Program-made: the position numbers and the translations under genes
Part shown: positions 10,582-22,200 of the stretch, piece by piece
How the letters are laid out: each line of letters opens with the position of its first letter
Position numbering within the stretch: position 1 is the first letter of the stretch
Assembly (NCBI GenBank): GCA_021527695.1
Contig: JAKFAO010000011.1
Span: 62,001-126,000 of the forward strand
Reading direction: 5' to 3'
Source: Naematelia aurantialba
Lineage: Eukaryota > Basidiomycota > Tremellomycetes > Tremellales > Naemateliaceae
Length of the DNA: 64,000 bases
Notes under the pieces: generated by a model
Told to the model about the DNA's origin: nothing
The model's input: the letters and a program-made list of their open reading frames with translations, nothing else
Database searches by the model: none

Positions 10582-12564
10582 CTAATCTACCAGATGCCCC
10601 AAACCCATCTTGTTCGCGCCCCGCCCGGTTCCCGTAGTGGACCGGGGACTCCCATCCGTGCTGGTCGAGGCCTTACTCCCCTCTTCACGCGGCACGACCG
10701 GGCTGGACCTGGCTGAGCTCTGTTCCCGCTTCGTCGTCGCCTCGCTCGCAAGGATTGGAAGCGAAAGACGTCCGAGCTCGTTCACCCTGGCTGAGTCTGA
10801 AACCGGTCGAGCAGCTGCGGATATCGGTGGAAGGCGTAGGTCTGCAGATGCTGTCCGGCTTGAATGCCCCTGGCCGTGTGATGATATATCGTGAACTCGG
10901 TGGGGATGGCTCGACAGTGGGGGCGATCGACCGCGACCTGGCGAATGGAGCGTCAGAGGCGGAGGACCGTGGGAATGTCGATCCTGTTGAGGCCAAGGGA
11001 CAGTGGGCGGTGTCGCACCCGCGTCATGGCTTCCTGGATGCCCAGGAGGCCCCCGAGGATCCGAGCGAGATTGAAGATGGGGATGAGGATGAGGATGAGT
11101 ATGAGTATGCGGATGCGGTTGAGATTGAGGATGGAGATGCGCGTGAGAGTAAGAGGGGGAATGGCGAGCAGGCTGTCCCGCTGGATACGCATGTTGAGGG
11201 TGTGGAGGCTGTTGTGGGTAGGCATAGTATCCCGGCGCAGGGACAGAATGGCGATGTTGACTTGGTCCGCTTGGTCCTGATGGGACTTGCGGCCGTCCTC
11301 CTTGCTGATAATACGGCTGTCCCGGGTACGGTCCTGGATGACTATATTGGTGCTGAGGCGGATGGCGATACGACTCATGAGGCATGGGTGGGGGCGGCAT
11401 GGGTGCGCCTTGGCGAGGATAGGCATTGGAAGGGTGTTGGTGGTACACGTCGGGAGGATAGTAGCCATGCGAAGGATGGTGATGATCTAGAACATGGGGA
11501 TGTTCAGACGCCGACATGTTTCGCGATCGCTTTGGAAACGCCTCGATCACATCGTCCTCCGACTCGTTGGCTGACGACTTGCGCTTCATCTTTGCATTGC
11601 GCTCTGCATATGGTCAGCGTCGTGTCACGAGGCTCCCAAAGTGTCGGACTCCAGGCTCGACCCACTTCTTGGATCTTTCCTGACGCGAATCTTGAGGCCC
11701 TGCTCAGCAAAACTTCTCGACAGGTCGGTTGCACCTGCCAGTTCAGCCAGGTACCATCATAAAACGGATGGCTCACTCTGCATCCCGGGAAACTTCTTCG
11801 CGCTATATACGGAGAAAGTCGAGGTGTACATGGTAGTACAGTAGTAGACTTCTTGTCTGAGCCGTGTTAGTTCAGCAGGCCTTGGCTTTACCAAACGACG
11901 TACTCGACAATCTCAAAGAGGGTCAACTTGAGTTTGTACCGACCCTCCTTCCTCACGCCCAGATCTGGAAAGACAAAGAACGCCGCGTCCGAATTGTCAA
12001 GATCCTTGAGGTGGTATAGGCTTGACACTGGTGTGCCAGTCAAGAAGCGGGTCTTGCCGTCCTCGATGACATGAAGCTCGTCTTCTTGCTCGTCGCCTCC
12101 CACGAGACAAGCAAAGAGAAAGTAGTACGGATCTGACCTGATGAGCTTCTTCTTGCCCAAGCGTGATGCTCACTTTGCATAAACGACATGCCCTGGACGG
12201 GGTCCGGTCGGCGGAGCTTGCGTTTCGTATCATCTTGATCCGAGGCAGTGGTGATCTTGACGTCGTCGGTGTTCTTGTCAATAACCTTGAGCTGGATAAT
12301 GGGTGTTGGATCCACCGGTCGTCGGTCCGCTACCATCACGTCAGCCAAGTGGAAACAGAAGAGGCTGTGTACAGTGTGCAGTGCTTTGTGAGGGAGGCGC
12401 TCACATTTTTCGCCGACGCCGCACATACGTGCTTGGACAGGCTGCTGGCGCATGCTCATTTCATAAGAGCTGAGGATACAATCGTGATCGGTCGGCAGGT
12501 GGGAGTGTGGTTTCGCAGCGATAGGTACACCACAAGTGACGGTTGGGGGCGGTGCGGCGTCCAT
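10582..12564 (-). CDS. Velvet-domain transcriptional regulator with long disordered tail
   Basis: Velvet proteins are fungal DNA-binding regulators that dimerise and link development to secondary metabolism. Six exons worked out: 12405-12564, 12174-12329, 11904-12132, 11777-11856, 11666-11734 and 10582-11603; all phases agree and give 571 residues. Introns are 41-75 nt. The joined protein shows the family signature in order: RQQPVQARMCGVGEKS, DRRPVDPTPIIQL, NPYYFLFACL (split by an intron), DGKTRFLTGTPVSSLYHLKD, FFVFPDLGVRKEGRYKLKL, FEIVEQEVYYC, then FSVYSAKKFPGMQSATDLSR and LKIRVRKDPRKR. The velvet domain covers roughly residues 33-235. The remaining 335 residues are disordered, rich in His, Pro, Gln and Ser, with basic clusters (KMKRKSS, PKRSR) that may be nuclear signals. 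The LKIRVRKD ending resembles VosA/VelB more than VeA, but I cannot assign the subfamily. The start is the ATG nearest the domain; the frame stays open upstream to 12771. Confidence 0.88.
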
Positions 12565-13193
12565 GAGACAATTGGTGATTGCCGAGACGGAGACGACAGA
12601 GTCGGATGGCGTTGGTGGGCAGGGCGAGGGGGAGCAATATGCGGGTGAGAAGGATAGGTGGCGCGGAGTGCAGGAGGACGGGAGAGCGGGAGACGAGTGG
12701 GTCGGTGGGACAAAGACGAGTTGGTGGGTCGGGTCAGCAGGCGGCCAAAATGCAGGTAGGTAGTACAACATTGGTCAGCAGTGCGAGCAGTGCGAGCAGT
12801 GACGATGACACCAGACAGCAGAATAATAAAGACGGGGTTGAGGGTGAAGGGGGGGGACCGATGCCAAAGTGATGCCAAAGTACCGCTGCCTCAATCAACG
12901 AGAACATGAGAGAAGGCACCCAAAAGGAAGCCCAAAGGGTAGAGACGGTTGGTGGATTTGCTGCTGTTACCCCTCCTCCGGTCCCCGGAAACCGACAAAA
13001 GCGATCAAGTCGGGGTGTCAAAGGGCCGGCGTCGTCCCGTTCCAGGTTGTGGTCAATCAAGATTGAGTGTGGATGGGTGTGTGTGTGTGTGAAGAGGGGG
13101 GAATGGGTAACGGGGGAGGGCTGCTCTGTGTGTAGACGACTGTGCGTAAGAATCCGTCTCTTATTGCCGGGGAGGTTGTCGTCGTCGTCGTCG
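12565..13193. promoter_or_regulatory. 5' region of the velvet gene with microsatellites
   Basis: Upstream of the velvet start. Contains a (GT)n run near 13077-13091 and a (GTC)n run near 13177-13195 on the plus strand. An open frame on the minus strand at 12734-13228 is driven by these repeats (DDDDDD, HTHTHTHPH) and ends in a hydrophobic stretch without homology; I treat it as leader or chance. Regulatory genes in fungi often have long 5' leaders, so this may be transcribed. Confidence 0.35.
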
Positions 13194-13399
13194 TCAGGTA
13201 GTCGCGTAGACGACGCCCGTCTGCTCACGGATCAGCCAGGAACCAGCATTCCCCTCAAACTTACACGAGAAGATCCCGCGAGGGAACCCTTGATGAACAA
13301 TACGCCCATTGATACTGTTTGAGGAGGGGGAATCCGTGACAGCTTGGCGCTTCGAGTCGGGAATGTGGGTCTTGATGAGCCGCGTATGGAAGAAGCCAT
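13194..13399 (-). CDS. Candidate 53-residue spliced small ORF
   Basis: An ATG at 13399 in good context (gaccATGGCT) opens a basic, Ser/Arg/Pro-rich peptide. After 45 codons there is a strong donor (GTAAGT), a CTGATCC branch-like site and a GTGAGCAG acceptor. The 44-nt intron at 13221-13264 is the standard length in this genome and joins phase 0 to eight more codons ending TGA at 13194. The product would begin MASSIRGSSRPTFPTRSA and end TGVVYATT. It has no recognised domain. It lies 630 nt upstream of the velvet start on the same strand, so it could be a small gene, an upstream ORF in a long leader, or the remnant of a larger gene including the exon at 13675-14176. Evidence is the quality of the splice signals only. 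Confidence 0.3.
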
Positions 13400-13588
13400 G
13401 GTCCGATCTCGATGGGAGTCCAGGTCGAGCGGCGTAAAGTGGAGCGAAAAGGCTCGGAGCAAAGATGGCCGCTCATCAAGAACAAGCCACATGGAACGGT
13501 GATGGTGAAACCTTCTGTCGACTTATTCCCTGATGGAAGACGGCGGTACGGAATAGAAACCCAAGAGGATACGGAGCACAATAGAAAC

Positions 13589-14176
13589 TCAAGAAGGGAT
13601 GACTCGGACAGGAAGAACAAGAAAAGATGGAGAGCCAACTTTAGAAGCAGAAGGCGAGGAGACAAACGGCTTACATATTATGGCGTCCCTCCTTTCTCTG
13701 TCGAGTGCATCAGCACGTCTCTGCGCGGCTTGGCTGGAGCGGGACACTGGCGGACTGACCTGAGACACTGGCACATACTCGTAGGCGTAGTCGCCTTCGC
13801 CCCATTCTCGCTGGCCATGTCCGCTGCTTAGATCGCGGTCAGCGTCCTTGGGCTCTTCCTTGCTCTTCTCCAGCTTGGCCACGATGGCGCTCGCAGGCTC
13901 CTGCCTGTTCTCGTCACTTGCTGTGCGCGGCATGAGGACGGATGCGGTGTTAGTGCGCCCTCGCTGCAAGGCTAGCCGCGACGGGCTGGGCAGGCGGGCG
14001 TACGGGACGGCGGTCGGTGGCGAGGCAGCCCGGGCCCCTTGGTTGGGTGGGGAATGTGGATTGGGATGGGAATGTCGATGCGAACGACGGTACGCTGAGT
14101 CTCCAGCACCGGGCAGGGCTTCGGGGAGGTGATGCTGAGATGTTGGCGATCTGGGAGGAGTCGAATCGATGGACAT
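13589..14176 (-). CDS. Candidate hypothetical protein exon, disordered
   Basis: From an ATG at 14176 an open frame runs 195 codons to 13589. The first 167 codons look coding: Pro/Ser/His-rich, then PYARLPSPSRLALQRGRTN, a charged helix-like piece (AIVAKLEKSKEEPKDAD), an acidic-aromatic motif (GDYAYEYVPVSQ) and an Arg-rich helix. A donor (TGTAAGCC) at 13674 suggests the exon ends there and that the last residues in this frame are intron. I could not find the continuing exon with confidence. No domain is recognised. It could be a separate gene, or a 5' part of a longer transcript including the small ORF downstream. Confidence 0.35.
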   Translation of the reverse strand: MSIDSTPPRSPTSQHHLPEALPGAGDSAYRRSHRHSHPNPHSPPNQGARAASPPTAVPYARLPSPSRLALQRGRTNTASVLMPRTASDENRQEPASAIVAKLEKSKEEPKDADRDLSSGHGQREWGEGDYAYEYVPVSQVSPPVSRSSQAAQRRADALDRERRDAIICKPFVSSPSASKVGSPSFLVLPVRVIPS

Positions 14177-16234
14177 TGGAGCTTCACGCTGGTGAGCCTT
14201 GTGGAGGAACTTGTTCGATTGTCGATGGCTTTGATATGGGAGATGTCGCGGCGAGAAGGCCGTGCAAAACGGGCCGGCAGACTGCAGAGGGCGGGCTTGG
14301 GGCTCGGGCTCGAAGGTTGGTTTGATGAACTCTCCAGTTACGGAAGGGGTATGGGGGACTGGAGGTAAAAGGAGGAGAGAGGTGGTAAAGGGAGGCGTGC
14401 GATCCAAAAGGCAGTCGACGGGCTGATGAGTGAACCTGCGCCGGCCGAGGAGTTGCGAGTGCGGGTTTCAAGCTTGAAGAGTACAAGGGTGGATGCGTGC
14501 AAGAGTGCTCCGATGACGGGGTGGTAGACAAAGGACGGCGAGAGAGGGCAAGAGGCGGGTGGGCGAGTGCCTTCGATATTTACGCAAGACGTTCGAGCTA
14601 CCATTCAGCAAGACGTCAGCGATCGGACGGACGCTGCTGCCGCGGGCAGACGGGTTTGCCAAGCGAGTACAAACACAAGAACCTGCGAAGCGAGGCGGAG
14701 ACGGCGCGATAAGATATGCACCGACGAGAGAATGGGAATGGATGCCGAGCCGGCTGGAGGAGAAAGGAACAGGGTTGAGAGTAATAGAGAGAGGGTAAGA
14801 GTCAAGAGTCGAGTGATTGGCGAGCGTGATGAATGTTAAACAAGTGACTTTGCCCTCCCCTCCAGAGCCCTTTCAACGTCTGATCCAACGGCGCCTGGAG
14901 CGTAAATCGCACAGGGTGCGGATGGTGAGGGGTCGTGAGGGGTGAAAGGGTGGGTGGGTGGTGCAGGAATGAGAGCGGCGACGTACCTCGTGGTGTTGCG
15001 GTTGGTCACTGGCGGCGGTCGTTGTCGTCGACGGTGGTGTCAGGATGCTTGATCAAGGCCGGCGTGGCTTTGAAGGTGGGGCAGTCGGTACACTGTCGGC
15101 CAGAGTATGGCGAGCTCCTTTGTCGCTTTTGGGTTTCTGCAAGGTGCAGGTGAAGGAGGGAGTGCCAAAGGCCTTTGGACAAACACAGTCGACGTCGCGC
15201 CAGGATGCGCGGCCGTCGACCGCCAAAACACCCTTGGGAGGGGAGCCGGGTACGGTCGTCTGCGGGGGTCGGAGGACAGTGCTGTAGGACGGTGTTCGGG
15301 GATGTAGATGGGCTGTCGATGGGTGATGGGCTGTGGAAGGGTGATGGTCCAGGGGATAGAGTTTGACGAATCGAGGTGGTGGACGCGAGCGAGGACACGG
15401 TCGATGGCCGTTGTCGCCGAGCGGCTCGGAGCAGGTTAGGGCAGCACCGCCTCCATCCTGGTCGACGTCTCAACAGCTGCAATCGCTACGACTGGTCTGC
15501 CCAGTGTCCAGTGTCCAGTCCGGGACGACGAAGAACGAGTCGTAGAATAGACAAGGCCTAGTTTGTCCGCTGTTGATAGACGGTTCAGGATTCAAGCTTG
15601 TCCTATTCTCCCCGGGATTTTATTTTCTCCTACAAGGAATTACGGGAACCAACAAGCTACCCCCCTCTTGTGCGCGGGTCCTGCCTGCTCCGCCCACAGC
15701 TGCTCGGTGCTGCTCCTCCCCCCCCCCCCCCCCCCCTAGTTCCAACGACCCCTCGGCTTCCGGTCGGCAGCGTCCAGGACTGGATGCCCAGGGTAACCGC
15801 AAAGTTCAACCTCCGATAAGTCCCCAGGCGACGACTCCCACCCAGCTGTCGTTAGCTCGTCTCGTGTCGGCTCAGGTACGTACGAGAGCTTAAACACTGC
15901 GGCCGCCGAAGCATCCAGAATCAAGCATGCAGAGTCTGCATCTAGCATAGCATCAACCCACCCAGCATAGCATCCAACATCTATAGCATTCACAGGAAGC
16001 ATCCATGCTGGAGATTCTTTGCTAGTTCGTCTACATGATGCTACTCTTATCTCTGCGGCCGGTCGCCCACATATCTCCGCACCCCGGCGTCTTCGTCAGC
16101 CTGACCAAGTACTCGACTCTATCCTGCAGACACGAAGGCTCCTCTCCGCACATTCCCATGTCGCTCGCTTCGTCGTAACACTCGTCGTCACCGTGGTCTC
16201 ACCCTCATCCTCCCCAAGTCTCAACCCCATCGCC
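14177..16234. other. Two-kilobase region without a convincing gene; 20-nt poly-C tract
   Basis: Contains the Brr2 3' flank and probably the promoter of whatever lies at 13589-14176. Open frames of up to about 158 codons are present on both strands but are low-complexity and domain-free. A run of 20 C occupies 15718-15737. Nothing else could be supported. Confidence 0.45.
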
Positions 16235-19200
16235 TTACTCCTCCATGTCCTCGTCGCTGTCCTCGTCGTCATCGCTCTCCCCTTCAGCAACCTTGATCTT
16301 CTCGAGATCAAAGTCCTGGTCTGCACCCGCGTAAGAATCGCAAATAAGGTACAGCTTGAGCGCGTGTTCTCCTTCTGTCAGACTAAACTCGAGCTTGGTC
16401 TCCAGCCGGCCTTTGACAGTGACCTTCTTGATAGCGTAGAGGGTACGGGTCGCAGCGTCCCCAACAACAAGCCACCACGACACCATCTTGCGGTGCGGGA
16501 ACAGCAGGGCATCGGCGAGCTGGTCGTCGGGGTCCGTCTCGTCGGCCTCGCGGTCGAGTGTCACGACCAGTGAGACCGGATCCGACGAAGTGAGCTCGTC
16601 TTTCGAGGGGATCGTGTAGGACACCTCGATGTTGGGGTACGAGTTGACAAACTTGGCGACACGTGCACTGTCAACGTCAGGTTTATCCTCTCCACCGTAT
16701 CTATGGGTCTGTGTCTGTGTTGCAGACAAAAGAACACTCAGTCTGTATACACGTGACGCTCTATACGAATAGTCTTGTACTCGAGTAGAGTTGTAAATCA
16801 AGGAAACAGCGGTGATGTACGAGTGGTCTTTGCGGGGTAGAAAAACCACTCACAGCTGTCGATCGTTCATCCTGAGGAGGTCGTTACGCTCATCATCCTC
16901 CAACTCCATGATATCGTAAACCGAGTCGAGTCCTTTCGCCTTGAATCGCGCCAGCACCTCGTCGTCAAAGTACGGTACCTGCTTCAACGGACTATCTCTG
17001 TCCCATACCGCTTGGACGACCATCTGACTCAGGTCCATGGCGCCCAAGCAGCCGAGATAGGATTTGGACGACATGACGTCCACGCACGCAGAGAGCAGTC
17101 CCGGCGCCTTGCCCAGGACAACCGCTTGGTCACTTGCCAAGTCGGGCGGGAGGGTCATGCGCGAGAAATGAGCTTGCAGGAGAAGGTACGTCTTGAAATA
17201 CGGCGAGGTGTAGTCGGCCTTGGCCACTTTGACAGGCACACGGTGGTAGATGCGCTCGAGCAAAGTGTCTTCGTGGTGCCGGATCGGAACGCTCTCAAAC
17301 TCGTGTGCGGACGATACAATCTCCAGCAGGCCCTTGAGCTTGGTGGTCTCCTTGATCGAGGCGGAAAACGTCTCGACCGTGACATAGGAGATGTAGTAGA
17401 AACTCGCAATCATGCCCAAGTTGTTGGGAAGCGTGTCCATGTCGTCCTGGATGATGATACAGTCCGAAGCGACCAGGTCATTCAGCGTCGACTCGACCAG
17501 CTCAGAGAGGTAATCCGCAACGTGAGTAGGCGTCGTCCCTTGCAGGTTGTAAAACTTGAAAAATCAGCACAGGGCCAACATCGTGATTCGCGCATAGCTA
17601 TAGAACCAGACTTACTCCGGGATTCTGCATGAGCCGCCGGTAGAACCAAGTCCACGTGCACCAATCCACGGCATCCTGCTTGTTCTCAATCGTCTTGGCG
17701 ACGATCTCTGCATTGAAGTGGTCGTGCATGTAGTTGGGCAGCGAACTTTCGACCGGCAGCGCCTCGTTGAGGAATTTCTTGAAGAAGTCCTTGCGCTGCT
17801 GCTGACACATGAGAATGCAGCGAGACGACGTGTCGATCCCAGGTCGGCATGCCCGACCCATCATCTGCAGTACATCGGCGATGGCATAGTCCACATAACG
17901 GTGTTCCTGCCCTTCGAACGACTGCACGCCCATGATGATGACCATGTACGAAGTGACCGGCAAGCTCCATGCAGTGTCCTATACCGTCAGCTGACTGCCC
18001 TCATGTGAAATTTGACTCCGCCATGAAGAGTAACTGCTTCGTGTGATATGACTGCTTGGTGAAACTCGACCACTTACCTTGGACGCCACAAGCACCTTGA
18101 TCGCGCCCTCCTCGAACAAGGCCGTCACGATCCGCTTGTCCAACTTGCTCAGCGCCTCGTGGTAATACCCAATCCCATACTTGAGAGTCTCGGCGAGATC
18201 TCTGTCTTCCAGCCGTTCCAGATGCGGCGCCAGCTCGTCCTCTTCGACATTCAAGAACCGCTTCTCGTCGTCATCCGCCAGCGTGTACGTAAGAATATCG
18301 TTCGCAGTCAACTTGCATTGCTTCCTACTTGCCACGAAAGCGATCGTGGGGCGACCCGCAGCGTGTTCGCACATGGCGAGGTACGCTGGCTTGGCCATCG
18401 CCAGCATGAGCGAGGGGAAGTGAGGCACGTTGAACGACTGGAGGTGGACTTCGAGAGGTAGTGGGCGCGCAGCGGGCGAGAAGTTGAAGATTGTCTGAGA
18501 CGAGGCTCCGATCCAATCACCCAAGTCGCGAGCGTTCGACAAAGACACGCTACAGGCGACGATCCTAGTCTTCGTGCCCGTTTGCTGAGACACGTACCGC
18601 GTGCGCGATACAATCACCTCGTAAGTCGAGCCGACGTCACCACCAATGAGCTGCAGCTCATCGGCGATGAGCAGCCCTATCTCTTGAACATCCTTGCGCG
18701 TCTTCCATCGTCGAGATAGAAGATCCCATTGACTCGGGGTACAGACGACAATGTCCGCTTTACGCAGCAATGCAAGATCTGCCGCCGACTCGCCAGTAAG
18801 CGCTAAAACCTCTTTGTTCAGCCCGCTGAATTTTTCAGACCATTCGGTAACGCGAATATCCACCATCTCCTGGTATGGCTCGATGCAAACTGCGCGAGGC
18901 GGATCGCGCTTGGACCATAATCGCAGAAGCGCGAATTCCGCGCAAATAGTCTTCCCCGACCCAGTGGGGGCGCCAATAAAGGCGTTGTCGTCGGTCGTGT
19001 AGAGCGCCGAGAACACTTGGTTTTGGATCTTGTTGAAGTACTCAAACGAGTAAAGCGCTTCAAAGGCGGAGTTGTGTAAAGCCGATACGGGAAGGGGTTG
19101 GAGGTCGAGAAGCGCAGTATGAGGGGGGAAGGGCTCGGGTCGGATGAGATGCGTAAAGGAGACTGGGAGCCGGGTCTCCGATTGTAGCCATCGATCCGAG

Positions 19201-22200
19201 ATCACAGAGATGTAGTAGTTTGGCGGGACAGGTTCAGAAATTGGCACCGTAATGGTGAAGTAATGTTCGTCCTGAGCGAAGCGCTCACGCAGGATAAACT
19301 GGTCATGGTAGAGGATAATCTCGCCATCAACGTCCTCCACGATGATCCAGAACGCCTGCGAGAATCCGTGGATATCGTGGTCCCACTGGAAGTCAGGGGT
19401 GATGGTGACGTTGATCTTGAGTAGCGATCGAGTGAGAGGAAGGACATGGGCTTGTAAATCGAGTCGTGGGAACTTGTGGACGAGCGCCTCGACATATTGA
19501 CCCGACTTTGGCAAGCCAAGCAGCTCGCCGAGCTCGGCCGCATCCAGATCAAAGTATCGATACCATGGAAACTCTTTCCGCTCCGCCTTGTTGATGATCT
19601 CCCCTCGGACGCGGGGGAATTGACGCAAGGGAGACATGGATTTCCACATTCGCCTTTCGACCATCTTGCAAAGGTCCAGCGCAGCGCGCATAGGCTGAGC
19701 CCACCCCTTCTTCAAGCAGATTTCGAACATCGCGCGAATGATTCGTCCTGCAGACTGTTGGATAAAGACCATGTCGGTGACAATGTCAAACCCAGAGAGC
19801 TTGAGTTGGGAGATATAAGCCTGGAGTAGCACGTTGACCTTGGCGATCGGCTCGTCCACACCCTCCTTGACAGGGATTGGAACACGTTCCAGCAACTTGG
19901 CCAGTTCGAGTTTCTCCTCTTGCCGGACCGGAATGAGCTTGAACTCATTTGAAAGTGCAAACACCCGGAACATGTCGATCATGTTCATGTCCCGCTTCAG
20001 CTGCTTGTTGTAGACCGCCATGGAAGAGTACGTGACGTAGTAGTGTGAAGCAATGCGGCCCAGATCCGTCGACTGGAAGACTCCAGTATTCCGGTCGTAC
20101 CGCACAAGACCACCTTTCTCGAGCAGGACAGCTGCCGAGTGGATCAGATCGGCTAAAAGAAATATCAGCCTTATCTGAAAATCAGTAACCAGATGACACA
20201 CCTCGCTTTTGTATCAAGGTAGGGTCGCCCTCCATGTAATCGGCTCCGACATTGTACAGAGCTGGTGATCCAATCATGCGCACATACCTACGGACTTGTC
20301 AGCAGGATCTGAGCATTTCATCACAAGACTCACAGATAAGTGTAACCCAGCCACTGGACACCTTCGTCCCGATTCCTCACTGTGCCCAACACAATCTCCG
20401 CATTGAGGTTGTCCACCATCTTTGAGACATACTGACTCTCGATTGGCAATTGCTGATTCAACAACGAGGTGTAGTATTGCAATTCTCCGTGGTTGGTGAT
20501 GATGATGCCCTCGCCATACGTGTCGAACTGAGGTCGACCGGCGCGACCGAGCATCTGCAGCACATCTTGTGGGGACAATTCGCACCACTTGCCCTTCTCA
20601 GGATTGTAGATTTGGGTGCCTTTGATGATGACGGTGTGAGCGGGAAGATTGACACCCCATGCGAGCGTTGCGGTACAGCACAGAACCTGAATGTGACCAT
20701 CGAGGAAAAGCTCTTCCACAGTGGCTCGATCCTCACGACTCATACCGGCGTGGTGGATACCAAAGCCGAATGGCAGCAGGTCTTTGAGGTTGAAATCCTT
20801 CGACTCGTTGGCTTCATGGAGTAAAACTTCACGCGAAGCACCCTCCGGGTTGATAAACTGCGTCAACGTCTCCTTCTCCATCGCCATGTCGCGCAGGAAC
20901 TTGGCCGTCTTGGCGGTCTCCTTACGTGAATGCACAAAGACAAGGGTTTGGGATTTACCAGCCTGGTTGAGCACTTTCTCGTAGCACACCTCGTTGATGG
21001 TTTGAAGTCGCTTGATCGCCTTCTTCTCGGTGACTCCGATAAATTGCTGCTTCAGTCCCACTGGCCGGTACGTCGCGTCGAAGTAGAACAGTCCTTTGTT
21101 GACGTCCACGCGAAGAAATGCGGCGACATCCTTGTAGTTTGGCAACGTAGCGGACAAGCCGACAACCCGGACTTCATCGTGTGTCTGGTCCATCCGTCGA
21201 ATGGTCCTGGCTAAGATCGACTCAAGTACTGGCCCTCGATCATCATGCAACAGGTGGATCTCATCAACAATGATCAGACGGACCAAGTTGGTGTACGAGG
21301 TGTCGGTAGATTTTCGAGTGATGACGTCCCATTTCTCTGGCGTGGTCACGATAATCTGGGTCTCGGAAATTTGCTGCTTTGTCAATTGACTGTCGCCGGT
21401 GAGCTCGGCAACACGTATATCGAGGGCCGCAAATCGTTTGCCGAATGCAGCGACCTGTTCCTGCACAAGCGCCTTCATCGGAGAGACGTAGATGATCTTG
21501 AAAGCCTCTCGGTCAATGTAGCCAGTTTCAGGATCACGGAATTGGCCGATCGTTCGAAGGATTGCCAGGGCAGCGCAGTTAGTCTACAGTAGTCAGCTTC
21601 ATGTTTCTTGGACGACTCGACGGGAGACCTGATGGGCTCACCTTGCCAGCACCGGTCGGAGCGCAAATGAGCATCGGCTCGTTCGTCTCAAAAGCGATGG
21701 GAAAGACTTTCGTCTGCACCGGGTTCAGGTTGGTTGCCTTGACACTAGCCCAGACAGGTTGAGTCCACTCTGGCATCTTGCCAACTGACATCCACTCATT
21801 CTGGCCCGCCTCGCGCCGCTTGGGTTCTGGGACATGAATCTCCTCGTAACCCTTGAATTGACGCTTAAACGATCCTTCTGGCAGTTTGACCTTCTTCCGT
21901 GACATGAGATGTCCTCCATCAGCAAATATGAGCGAGTCGATATCAATGACTTTGCGAGGCTGCGCGACAGAGCCAGGAGCAAGTGTGGCTTTCGTTGGGA
22001 CAGTCGCCTCGGTCGCCTTTGCCTCGGCTACAGCTTGTCGTCCACCGCGCAGCTCGCGCAGTATCCATGCAACTCCCTTTTCGCGCATTGCCACCTCGAT
22101 ATCATGTCGCTCTTCCTCACTGCTACGGGCCAGCTTGGTGCACCAAACGATGACATCGCGATTCTTGGTAAGCTTCTCCACGAGTTCGAAATTCTCGTAT

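Noticed and set aside
11604..11628. A 25-nt intron near the start of the velvet tail exon
   Set aside because: Too short; a donor at 11665 gives 62 nt with a CTGAC branch site and the expected RKDPRKR ending of the domain.
10755..11762. Plus-strand open frame of 335 codons, acidic and Glu/Asp/Gly-rich
   Set aside because: It is the antisense of the His/Pro-rich velvet tail; the repeats there (gaggatgaggatgag) keep both strands open, and the minus strand continues a conserved domain through good splice sites.
12151..12173. A 22-nt intron in the velvet gene joining to KKLIRSDP
   Set aside because: Too short for splicing; using the acceptor at 12133 gives a 41-nt intron and restores the family motif NPYYFLFA.
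15006..15482. Minus-strand Arg/Ser/Pro-rich frame of 158 codons
   Set aside because: Low complexity, open on several frames and without any domain or clear splice partners.
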